DNA from: JBBRLA01 sp038231615
GTDB lineage: Bacteria; Myxococcota_A; Polyangia; Palsa-1104; JAEUJZ01
NCBI GenBank assembly: GCA_038231615.1
Contig: JBBRLA010000040.1
Span: 1-23,360 of the forward strand
Direction: 5' to 3'
DNA: 23,360 bases
A program made the position numbers and the translations under genes. Shown here one piece after another: positions 7,839 to 14,321 of the stretch; the first letter of the stretch is position 1, and the number at the start of each line of letters is the position of its first letter. The notes under the pieces are model-generated. The model saw nothing but the letters and a program-made list of their open reading frames with translations. It did not search any database and was not told where the DNA came from.

Positions 7839-8804
7839 TCACACCCGCAGGAGCAGCGCCCGCGGCAGCACGGTGAAGGTCGCCGGCAGCCGCCCCGGCG
7901 TCTCGCCGTCCACGTCGAGCAGCACCTTGTCGCCCTCGTGCAGCGGCCGGGCGCTGAGCTTGCGCACCCGGGTCACCTCGACCTTCGGCTTCCCCAGGTG
8001 CTTGCCCCGGTAAATCGGCCCGCCCAGGAGCATCGCCTCCAGCACTGTCAGGTCGCCCAGGGTGACCACGTCGAACTGTCCATCATCCACTGCGGCCTCG
8101 GGTGCGATGTGCATGCCGCCGCCGAAGTAGCGGCCGTTGGCCACGACGACGTTGTAGATCCGCGCCTCCCGCTCGGGTCCGTCGTCCAGGCGCAGGGCCA
8201 CCTGGGCGTTCTTGTAGCGCAGCGTGGCGCGCAGGGAGGCGCTGAAGAAGGTCATCGTGCCGCCCAGGATCTTGCTCGACTCGTTGGCCAGGGCGTCCAC
8301 CAGGCCGCCGATGCCGAAGCTGGCGATGTTGATGAAGAAGGTGCGGGCGGGGCGCCCGTCGTGCCCGATGTAGTCGAGCTGGCCGGCGTCGATGTGCCGC
8401 GGGGTAGCGCGGGCCACTCGCTGTGCGGCCTCGCGCAGGGCGCTGGGCGTCTGGTGGGTGCGGCGGAGATCACCGCCAGTCCCGCAGGGCAGGTAGCCGA
8501 AAGCGGGGCCGCCCGCCGCCGCCTGTGCCGGTTCGGCCTGCCCGCGCAGAAAGCCGCTGGCGACCTCGGAGGCGGTGCCGTCGCCGCCCATGGCCAGGAC
8601 CAGCGCGGCGCCCCGGTAAAGGGCCTCCTGGGATAGGGTGGTGGCGTGACCGGGCGCGGTGGTGAACTGGACGGTCAGGGGCCCCAGTTCCTCGCGCAGG
8701 ACCGGCTCCAGGAGGGGCCACTTCTTGCCCACCCAGCCCCCACGGGCCTTCGGGTTGACGATCACCACGGTGGAACCGGTCGCTACGGGCATGCGCAGCA
8801 CCAT
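7839..8804 (-). CDS. Diacylglycerol kinase / YegS-like lipid kinase family protein
   Basis: This 321-residue protein belongs to the DAGK-catalytic family, which phosphorylates a lipid alcohol such as diacylglycerol or sphingosine. It shows the N-terminal nucleotide-binding motif 'VVIVNPKARGG' (about residues 13-23), the glycine-rich 'AMGGDGTASEVASGFL' with GGDGT at 73-77, and 'LPCGTGGDLRRT' with Asp112. The last motif normally reads GTxND, so the Asn is replaced by Gly. The C-terminal beta-sandwich with 'GGGMHIAPEA' and 'DGQFDVVTLGDL' is complete. I chose ATG 8804 because family homology begins just after it. ATG 8792 and an upstream GTG at 8846 are alternatives, and none has a good ribosome binding site. 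It stands alone in a decayed region. Confidence 0.85.
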   Translation of the reverse strand: MVLRMPVATGSTVVIVNPKARGGWVGKKWPLLEPVLREELGPLTVQFTTAPGHATTLSQEALYRGAALVLAMGGDGTASEVASGFLRGQAEPAQAAAGGPAFGYLPCGTGGDLRRTHQTPSALREAAQRVARATPRHIDAGQLDYIGHDGRPARTFFINIASFGIGGLVDALANESSKILGGTMTFFSASLRATLRYKNAQVALRLDDGPEREARIYNVVVANGRYFGGGMHIAPEAAVDDGQFDVVTLGDLTVLEAMLLGGPIYRGKHLGKPKVEVTRVRKLSARPLHEGDKVLLDVDGETPGRLPATFTVLPRALLLRV

Positions 8805-8879
8805 ACCAGAGAGCGGCGGGAGACCCCAGGGGGATGCCGCACTCACGGCGAAGGGGTACCTATCCTTCAGGAGACCTTG

Positions 8880-9002
8880 ATGATGCGTTCACAGAGTCGA
8901 GATGCCCAGGTCCTTCTGAGGCGGCTGGTGCAGACGCGCGCTCCGGCATCGGTGCTGCTGATGCGGGTGGCGGTGGGCTGCGTGTTCTTCTCGGAAGGGC
9001 TC
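8880..9002 (+). pseudogene. N-terminal fragment of a DoxX-family membrane protein
   Basis: After a good ribosome binding site (AGGAG at 8869-8873, six bases before ATG 8880) the frame reads 'VLLRRLVQTRAPASVLLMRV' and 'AVGCVFFSEGL'. This is the first transmembrane helix of DoxX-type quinol oxidase-like proteins, which normally run to about 130-150 residues with four helices. Near 9000 the similarity stops and the DNA becomes the 3' end of the oppositely oriented methyltransferase gene. By chance the frame stays open to 9659, antisense to that gene. I treat only the first ~40 codons as the remnant. Confidence 0.6.
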
Positions 9003-9008
9003 TCGGAC

Positions 9009-9641
9009 TCAGGCGGGCTTGCGCCATACCATGGCGAGCCAGGGCTGCTGCTCTCGGGGAAGCCCGGCGGGACGATAGTAGTGGAGGACTTCGGCGAACC
9101 CCGCGGCGTTCAGAGGACCGCGCCATCCGGCGAGGTCGCGGTAGCAGCCGTAGCGATCCCCGGACCAGCCCTCTTCATTGTTGCCCCGGGGGTTCGAGCA
9201 GAACAGGATGCCTTGTGGCTTCAGGGTGCGGTGAAGCTGCGACAGGACCTCGCCGAGCTTCTCGCTGGGCACGTGGAAGAGCGAGGCGTTGGCGAACACG
9301 CCGTCAAAGCGGGAATCGGGAAGGTCCAGGGACAAGAAGTCCTGACACAGGACCTCGCACCCGGAGGTTTGCCGGGCCATCTCGACGAAGCGGGGGGCCC
9401 CGTCCAGGCCGATGGCTTCGTGGCCCAGACCGGCGAAGTGCAAAAGGTCGCGCCCGGGGCCGCAGCCGAAGTCGAGCAGGGTGAAGGGGCCGCCGCCCTG
9501 GATGTGGGAAAGGAACGCCTCGTGGTTCTGGCTGACGTCGTGGTCCCTGGTGCCCTCCCAGAAGGACTCGGCGTTTCGATCATAGTAAGCGAGGGTCTTG
9601 TGGCGATCGATCATGGGCATGGGCATGGGCATGGGCGGCAT
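9009..9641 (-). CDS. Class I SAM-dependent methyltransferase
   Basis: The protein (up to 210 residues) has the Rossmann-fold methyltransferase motif I 'LLDFGCGPGRDLLHF' (about residues 55-69), an acidic residue at the end of strand 2 (Asp80 in 'IGLDGAP'), and 'FDGVFANASLFHVPSEKL' as motif IV. Relatives act on small molecules or quinone/lipid precursors; the substrate is unknown. Five in-frame ATG codons lie at 9641, 9632, 9626, 9620 and 9614, created by a CATGGG hexamer repeat. Similarity begins at MIDRHKTLAYYDRNAESF, so the true start may be any of them. Its 3' end abuts the DoxX remnant and its 5' end abuts the YjbQ remnant. Confidence 0.82.
   Translation of the reverse strand: MPPMPMPMPMIDRHKTLAYYDRNAESFWEGTRDHDVSQNHEAFLSHIQGGGPFTLLDFGCGPGRDLLHFAGLGHEAIGLDGAPRFVEMARQTSGCEVLCQDFLSLDLPDSRFDGVFANASLFHVPSEKLGEVLSQLHRTLKPQGILFCSNPRGNNEEGWSGDRYGCYRDLAGWRGPLNAAGFAEVLHYYRPAGLPREQQPWLAMVWRKPA
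9612..9635. repeat. Four-copy hexanucleotide repeat (CATGGG) at a gene start
   Basis: CATGGG is repeated four times without error. Read on the minus strand it gives ATG-CCC-ATG-CCC..., so each unit supplies another possible start codon of the methyltransferase. Because the unit is six bases, changes in copy number keep the frame. Confidence 0.6.
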
Positions 9642-9691
9642 CCTTGCCGTGCAGCCTGACCGAGCTTCAGCGCGGAAAGCGCAAAATGCGC

Positions 9692-9772
9692 CACCGCGGC
9701 CTCGACTTCGGTGGTGATGTTGCGGAAGCCCATGCGCTCGGTGAAGGTCAGGTACTGGGTGTGGGACTTCAT
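9692..9772 (-). pseudogene. N-terminal fragment of a YjbQ (UPF0047) family protein
   Basis: From ATG 9772 the minus strand reads MKSHTQYLTFTERMGFRN and 'ITTEVEAAV'. This is the characteristic start of the YjbQ/UPF0047 family (about 130-140 residues, linked to thiamine-phosphate synthase-like activity in Escherichia coli). After ~27 residues the family pattern ends, and the active-site part with its conserved 'NAMHITASVFIN'-type motif is missing. The frame runs on into the hexamer repeat. It is a dead fragment. Confidence 0.55.
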
Positions 9773-9901
9773 ATGGGGCATTCGTAGCATGGGCGCGGCG
9801 AATTCCAGGGGAATCGTGATTCTGGAGATTTTCTTCCGCCTCCTTTCATGGTGATATCCCGAACCGGCCCACCTTGGATACATCCATCGCGGAGGCAGCT
9901 C
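9773..9901. other. Intergenic region before the two-repeat protein
   Basis: This short region separates the decayed segment from the next gene. It holds an inverted pair GAATC-GT-GATTC and the ribosome binding site GGAGG at 9891-9895 that sets the start of the following gene. No clear -35/-10 pair is visible. Confidence 0.4.
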
Positions 9902-10891
9902 ATGTTCAGTTCCGAAGCGTCCCCTTCCTTGCTCGTGCCACACCCGGCGCTTGCCGCGACCCATTCATCGCCCCGTTCGCCGCCGCTGCACTTGCGCCCG
10001 GGCGAATGGGTCGAGGTGCGCGGCGAGGCGGAAATCCTGGCGACCCTGGATGACCGCGGCACCCTGGACGCCCTGCCCTTCATGCCCGAGATGCGGCCCT
10101 TCTGCGGGCGGCGCTTCCGCGTGCTGACGCGCGCCGATCGGACCGTCGCCGAGGTGATCCGCTTCCGCCGGATGCGCGACACCGTCCATCTGGAAGAGGC
10201 GCGCTGCGGCGGCGAGGCCCATGAGGGGTGTTGCCGGGGCTGTCTCCTGTTCTGGAAAGAGGCCTGGCTCAGGCGGGTCGCCCGATCCGAGCAGGCGATG
10301 CCTTCGCCCGGGCTTTCCCCAGGCGGCGCGCTCATGACCCGGGATGGTGATCGCTACTTCTGCCAGGCGACGGAACTCAAGAATGCCACCCGGCACCTTC
10401 CCGCCCGCGAGGTCCGCGGGTACGTGGACGCTCTGCGGGGCGAGGGGCTCCGCCCGATCGAGTTGCTGCACGCCCTGGCCATCTTCGCCTATGACCACCT
10501 GGCGGCGCGCCTCGGCTGGAACGAGTGGAACCACATCGCCGGCCCCTGCACGGACACGCCCGCGACCAGCCTTCACCTGCAACCCGGAGACCGGGTGCGG
10601 GTGAAGAGCCTGCCGGAGATCGTCGCCACGCTGGATGCGATGGGGTGGAACCGCGGGATGGAATTTTCCCGCGAGATGCGGCCCTACTGCGGACGGGAGT
10701 GTACCGTGCTGCGCCGCGTGGATCGCATGATCCGCGACCACACCGCCACCATGGTGCGGCTCAGGAATACGGTCATCTTGGATGGCTTGACCTACAAGGC
10801 GCTCAATCGCCTGGCGTGTCCGCGGGGCGAGTACATGTTCTGGCGCGAGTGCTGGCTCGAACGGGTCGGCCGAAGCGTTTTTTTGCGGTGA
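9902..10891 (+). CDS. Protein of unknown function with two copies of a Cys/Trp-containing domain
   Basis: ATG 9902 follows GGAGG by six bases and gives 329 residues. The protein contains the same domain twice, about residues 29-125 and 225-322. Each copy has an 'LxPGxxVxV' strand, '(E)I(L/V)ATLD', 'EMRP(F/Y)CGR', a run with 'R(M/L)R(D/N)TV', and an end motif 'FW(K/R)E(A/C)WL(E/R)RV'. Copy 1 has extra cysteines (102, 110, 111, 114) before the end motif; copy 2 keeps fewer (306, 317). A linker of helices (about 143-215) joins them. I know similar single-domain proteins of unknown function from actinobacterial and deltaproteobacterial genomes but cannot name a function. The gene converges on the PaiB-like gene, with 20 bases between the stops. 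Confidence 0.75.
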   Translation: MFSSEASPSLLVPHPALAATHSSPRSPPLHLRPGEWVEVRGEAEILATLDDRGTLDALPFMPEMRPFCGRRFRVLTRADRTVAEVIRFRRMRDTVHLEEARCGGEAHEGCCRGCLLFWKEAWLRRVARSEQAMPSPGLSPGGALMTRDGDRYFCQATELKNATRHLPAREVRGYVDALRGEGLRPIELLHALAIFAYDHLAARLGWNEWNHIAGPCTDTPATSLHLQPGDRVRVKSLPEIVATLDAMGWNRGMEFSREMRPYCGRECTVLRRVDRMIRDHTATMVRLRNTVILDGLTYKALNRLACPRGEYMFWRECWLERVGRSVFLR

Positions 10892-10911
10892 CGGCCCGAT
10901 GCGGCCGGCGG

Positions 10912-11538
10912 CTACATCCCGATGGCCCTCATCCACTCGGCGACCTCCCAGCTCATCGGATCGGACTGCTCGGCCAGCCCCCGCAGGGCCCCGGCGCGAT
11001 CCTGCGGCGATCGGTTCTGGCTGAGTTTGAGCTTGGCCTCCCACCGGGTGACCTCGATCTCGAACCCGACGATCGCCTGAAGGAGCTTGGCGACGAACTC
11101 GTCCGCTGCGTCAAGGCGCCACGGCCGGGGCAGCGGCGCCTCGAAGACGGCGACCATTTGTTGCACCAGGGCCAGAAGCCGCGCCGGATCGTCATGGACG
11201 CGGGCGATGCCGTAGGCGTGCACCGCCACGTAATTCCAGGTCGGGACGTTCTGCGGGTCCTGATACCAGCTCGGGGAGACGTAGGCGTGCGGGCCGTGGA
11301 AGATCGCCAGCACCTCGCGGCCCTCGGCGAACTGTTCCCATTGCCGGTTGGCACGGGCCAGGTGACCGGCGAGCTGCCCGTGCGGCTTCCCGTGTGGGTC
11401 GGCGCGCAGGAGCAGCGGCAGATGGCTGCCGAGCACCGAACGGCCATCCGTGGTCAGCAGGGTGCTGAATGGATAACGCCGGACGATCTCATGGATGCGC
11501 GCTGGGTCAGCCTCTTCAAACGCGGCGGGGGTGTACAT
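10912..11538 (-). CDS. PaiB-like FMN-binding negative transcriptional regulator
   Basis: This 208-residue protein matches the PaiB/FMN-binding split-barrel family in length and motifs. These include the start MYTPAAFEEADPARIHEIVR, 'YPFSTLLTT', 'SHLPLLL', 'GHLARANRQW', 'AIFHGPHAYVSPSWY', 'VPTWNYVAVHAYG' and a C-terminal 'FEIEVTRWEAKLKLSQNRS'. In Bacillus PaiB is a repressor, but most relatives are uncharacterised flavin-binding proteins. ATG 11538 was chosen because it is the family start. The gene is divergent from the first oxidase gene, with a 117-base shared upstream region, so it could regulate the neighbouring operon. That is inference from position only. Confidence 0.85.
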   Translation of the reverse strand: MYTPAAFEEADPARIHEIVRRYPFSTLLTTDGRSVLGSHLPLLLRADPHGKPHGQLAGHLARANRQWEQFAEGREVLAIFHGPHAYVSPSWYQDPQNVPTWNYVAVHAYGIARVHDDPARLLALVQQMVAVFEAPLPRPWRLDAADEFVAKLLQAIVGFEIEVTRWEAKLKLSQNRSPQDRAGALRGLAEQSDPMSWEVAEWMRAIGM

Positions 11539-11655
11539 CGGTGAGGGCCATCCTAGCGCCAGCAAGGATCGGGTTCGTAGAAAAAAAGAGAATTGGAGAA
11601 AAGACAGGCTTGACAGATTTTGCGCGCAGGAAGTAGGGTCGCGCACGTGGAAAGC
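11539..11655. promoter_or_regulatory. Divergent promoter region between the PaiB-like gene and the oxidase operon
   Basis: The 117-base gap contains an A-rich stretch (about 11578-11602). On the plus strand there is a perfect TTGACA at 11610-11615 with a weak TAGGGT at 11634-11639, 18 bases apart. If this is the promoter, the transcript would have a leader of only about ten bases before ATG 11656. The -35 is convincing; the -10 is not. Confidence 0.35.
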
Positions 11656-12645
11656 ATGCAAAATACCTACGGAATCTGTCGTATTTATGAAACCAGCAAG
11701 CTGAACGACGGCGCCGCAGCCCTGCGCCTGAAAGATCGGGTGGTCGAGCTGGGCGACAAGGAGTATTCGGCCTACTCCCGCGTGGCGGAGTGGCTCCCGG
11801 CCCTGCGCACCGTCGAGGCCCTTTCGGATGAGGTGCAGATGGATGGACCGCGGCTGGGGCGCTTCTTCCACAAGCTCACCGAGGCCGGGCTGCTCTACCC
11901 GCGCGCCGACATCCCGGAGCAGGTCAGCGGCCGGGAATTCTACCGCCTCTTCTCGGCGTCCCTGGAAAGCTGGCTCGCCGAGGCGTTCTCCCACCCGCTC
12001 TGGGAGCGCATGATGAACGGCCGGGGATCGGCCCGGCTTTTCACTGGGTGGATGATCGAACTTTACCATTACACGCGCAACGCCAACCGTCACATGCCCC
12101 TGTCCTCGGCGCACTGCCACGACAAGGCGATCAAGACCCTCCGCGCCAGGCACTACGCGGAGGAATGGAACCACTATCACTACTTTCTCAAGTCGCTCCG
12201 GGCCCTCGGACACAGCGATGAAAGCATCACCCAGTCGGTGCCGCTGCCGATGACCCTGGCCCTGTCGAACTTCATGCGCCAGGCGGCCAGGGAGGACATC
12301 CTGTGCTACTCGATCTGTTCGGCGATCTTGGAAGGGACGACCACCGATCGAAAGACCTACGGCACCTACTACCAGCGCGCCGCGGAACTCTACGACCTGC
12401 CGAAGGAGGCCATCCAACCGATCTTCGCGCACCTCGATCTCGACGTCCAGTATGGGCACTCCAACCTCTTCTTGCAGATCCTGGAGAAGGTCCCGTCGAT
12501 CTCCGCCGCGCGCGGTGCCAGGATTCTCGAATATGGCCACCAGCTCGTCGAACACATCTGGCTGTGGACCGAAAACATCGAGGGCTATTACGGCGCGGAC
12601 TTGAACCCGCTGCCCAGGCGGCCCGTAGATCCTTTCCTGGACTAG
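11656..12645 (+). CDS. Heme-oxygenase-like diiron oxidase (HDO) with N-terminal winged-helix/RRE-like domain, copy 1
   Basis: This 329-residue protein has two parts. Residues 21-83 form a PqqD/winged-helix-like module ('RVVELGDKEYSAYSRVAEWL' to 'FHKLTEAGLLYPR'). Residues 92-315 form a TenA/heme-oxygenase-like helical domain. The latter has the metal-site pattern of HDO enzymes: Glu135 and His138 in 'ELYHYTRNANRHM', Glu169-Glu170-x2-His173 in 'RHYAEEWNH', and Asp263 with His268 in 'DVQYGHSN'. HDOs use two irons and O2 to oxidise or cleave C-H, C-C or N-containing groups (UndA, SznF and BesC are examples). ATG 11656 is the first ATG; GTG 11647 and TTG 11620 are alternatives. It heads a four-gene operon and is followed ten bases later by a paralogue. 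Confidence 0.75.
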   Translation: MQNTYGICRIYETSKLNDGAAALRLKDRVVELGDKEYSAYSRVAEWLPALRTVEALSDEVQMDGPRLGRFFHKLTEAGLLYPRADIPEQVSGREFYRLFSASLESWLAEAFSHPLWERMMNGRGSARLFTGWMIELYHYTRNANRHMPLSSAHCHDKAIKTLRARHYAEEWNHYHYFLKSLRALGHSDESITQSVPLPMTLALSNFMRQAAREDILCYSICSAILEGTTTDRKTYGTYYQRAAELYDLPKEAIQPIFAHLDLDVQYGHSNLFLQILEKVPSISAARGARILEYGHQLVEHIWLWTENIEGYYGADLNPLPRRPVDPFLD

Positions 12646-12655
12646 GTGAAAATCC

Positions 12656-13708
12656 ATGGAACCAAACGTGAAAAGGACGACGGGCCTTCCCTTGCTCCGG
12701 CGCCACGCGAAGATCTCCCACGGGGATGACCACATTGTCATCCAGTATTTGATGGAGGAGGTCACCTTGCACGGGCCGACGGCCCATCTTTTTGGCGAGA
12801 TGCTTCCGCATCTGGACGGCAAGACTGCGCTGGATCAGGTGGCCTCGCGGATCGGGGAGCGCCCCGAGCGCGTGGGCGGGCTGGTCGAGCAGCTTCGCCG
12901 GGCCGGTGTCCTGGGCTGGATGTCGCCAGAACCGCCGGGACCGGGAGACCAGGGAGACCAGGAAGAGGGGGCGGGCCTGATGACCGGGGAGGACTTCTAC
13001 CACCTCCACCGAAGGTACGGCAGCGCCTGGCTGCGCGAGGTCTACGAGCATCCCCTGTGGGACAAGATCGTCACGGGACGGGCCAGCCGCGCGCAGGTCC
13101 TGGGGTTCGCCTTCGAGAAGTACCACTACATCGAAGGGGCCCACGAGCACATGGCCATCGCCGCGGCCAACGCCACCCCGGAGATGATGCCCCACCTGGC
13201 GCGGCACTTCATCGAGGAGTATGCCCACGGCGACATCTACCGAAAAGGCCTGCGCAGCCTTTTCCCCGACGACATCATCCTGGCCTCGCAGCCGCTGCCC
13301 AGCACCCGGGCGCTCATCAATTACCTGTCGGAATCGGCGGCCCGCGACTCGTTCGCCTACTATGCGGGGAACGAACTCTTGCAGATGACGGAAAACACCT
13401 CGGGCGAGGCCGAAAGCCAATCCATCGACTCCTTCTACCAGGCGATGCTGCATCACTATCCCTACACCGGGCCGATCATCGAGTCGTTCATCGCCCACAC
13501 CCGCGCCGATCAGAAGCTCGGACACGAGAGCGTTTTCTGGCAGATGTGCCAGAGCATCCCGCCGCTGACCCGGCAAAAGGCGCGGGACGCCATCAACGTA
13601 GTGCGCTCCATGGCGGAGCACCTGATCCTCTTCATGGACGGCATCGACGTGTTTTACGCCAGGTTTCCCGCCATGCCGCGGGTCCCGTGCAGTTTGCTTT
13701 CCGAATAG
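12656..13708 (+). CDS. Heme-oxygenase-like diiron oxidase (HDO) with N-terminal PqqD/RRE-like domain, copy 2
   Basis: This 350-residue paralogue of the preceding gene begins at ATG 12656 after an AGGTGA ribosome binding site. Residues 10-88 look like the peptide-binding PqqD/RiPP recognition element fold found in RiPP enzymes, with 'LLRRHAKI', 'EEVTLHGPTAHLFGEMLPHL', 'DGKTALDQVASRI' and 'LVEQLRRAGVL'. A Pro/Gly/Glu-rich linker (90-108) leads to the oxidase domain. Metal ligands appear intact: Glu154/His157 in 'EKYHYIEGAHEHM', Glu187-Glu188-x2-His191 in 'RHFIEEYAH', and Asp285/His290 in 'DQKLGHES'. Both copies keep the sites, so each may be active, alone or as a heterodimer. The N-terminal domain suggests a peptide or carrier-bound substrate. 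The RRE call is from pattern only; a generic winged helix cannot be excluded. Confidence 0.78.
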   Translation: MEPNVKRTTGLPLLRRHAKISHGDDHIVIQYLMEEVTLHGPTAHLFGEMLPHLDGKTALDQVASRIGERPERVGGLVEQLRRAGVLGWMSPEPPGPGDQGDQEEGAGLMTGEDFYHLHRRYGSAWLREVYEHPLWDKIVTGRASRAQVLGFAFEKYHYIEGAHEHMAIAAANATPEMMPHLARHFIEEYAHGDIYRKGLRSLFPDDIILASQPLPSTRALINYLSESAARDSFAYYAGNELLQMTENTSGEAESQSIDSFYQAMLHHYPYTGPIIESFIAHTRADQKLGHESVFWQMCQSIPPLTRQKARDAINVVRSMAEHLILFMDGIDVFYARFPAMPRVPCSLLSE

Positions 13709-13714
13709 ACATTC

Positions 13715-14317
13715 ATGTGGGACGAACGGGTGCTCTTTGGGCTGGGCTACAAGGCGCGCGATCTGGCGCGCTTGCGCCAGCTCGCCGGCAATCGTTTCGA
13801 CCATCCGAAGGACATCCGCCGGGTGCTCGACGGCCTGGGTTACCTTTCGAATTGGCGGTCGCAGTACCACGTCCGCTCCGTGCGTTCGTCCCTGCACAGC
13901 AGCCGCATCACGTGCATCGACGCGGCGATCCTCTCCTATGGGCTCCTCGAATTCTTTCCCGAGGTCAAGCGGCGCATCCTGGCGATCCACCGCCGCGATC
14001 AGCACGGCGAGGAGTGCGGTCACGCGGTCGCCCTGTACTGGGGCGGGGATGGCCGGGTCGGCGCCTTCAGCAAGTCAAGCTTCACCGGGCTGGGTCATCG
14101 GGAGCCGGTCTTCTCCAGCGAGATCGACGTGGCGGCGAGCTACGGGCAGGCCTACTTGAAGATGGGGTTCGAGCCGCTCTATTTCGGCGTGACCACCCTG
14201 GAGGACGCCGCCGGAGAGATCGACTGGCGTTTTCACGAGGACGACCTGAATGTCCTGTCCGAACGCCTGCAGGCCAAGTACGAGTACGGCTTCATGCTCA
14301 CCCCGATGAAGGATTGA
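13715..14317 (+). CDS. Transglutaminase-like (cysteine-protease fold) protein
   Basis: This 200-residue protein starts six bases after the second oxidase. It fits a family of uncharacterised transglutaminase-fold proteins with a nucleophile-type cysteine in 'SRITCIDAAILSYGLLEFF' (Cys67), a histidine in 'EECGHAVALYW' (His103) and the family signature 'GRVGAFSKSSFTGLGHREPV'. The usual third catalytic acid after the histidine is not obvious; the equivalent region reads SKS. An N-terminal region (about 1-45) contains 'HPKDIRRVLDGLGYL', seen in the same family. In a peptide-modifying operon the natural guess is leader peptide cleavage or peptide-bond/isopeptide formation, as for the transglutaminase-like B2 proteins of lasso peptides. 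This has not been shown for this subfamily. Confidence 0.65.
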   Translation: MWDERVLFGLGYKARDLARLRQLAGNRFDHPKDIRRVLDGLGYLSNWRSQYHVRSVRSSLHSSRITCIDAAILSYGLLEFFPEVKRRILAIHRRDQHGEECGHAVALYWGGDGRVGAFSKSSFTGLGHREPVFSSEIDVAASYGQAYLKMGFEPLYFGVTTLEDAAGEIDWRFHEDDLNVLSERLQAKYEYGFMLTPMKD

Positions 14318-14321
14318 CCCC

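Noticed and set aside
10912..11538. Extension of the PaiB-like gene upstream into a 636-codon frame
   Set aside because: The frame stays open because of base composition, but everything upstream of 11538 is antisense to the first oxidase. The PaiB family begins exactly at MYTPAAF.
11656..13708. Naming the two oxidases as PqqC or TenA
   Set aside because: Both share the fold, but PqqC has no such metal site and TenA has a different active site. The E..H, EExxH and DxxxGH pattern points to diiron HDO enzymes.
12272..14023. 583-codon minus-strand frame
   Set aside because: It runs antisense across the oxidase and transglutaminase-like genes. Those have clear motifs on the plus strand; this frame has none.
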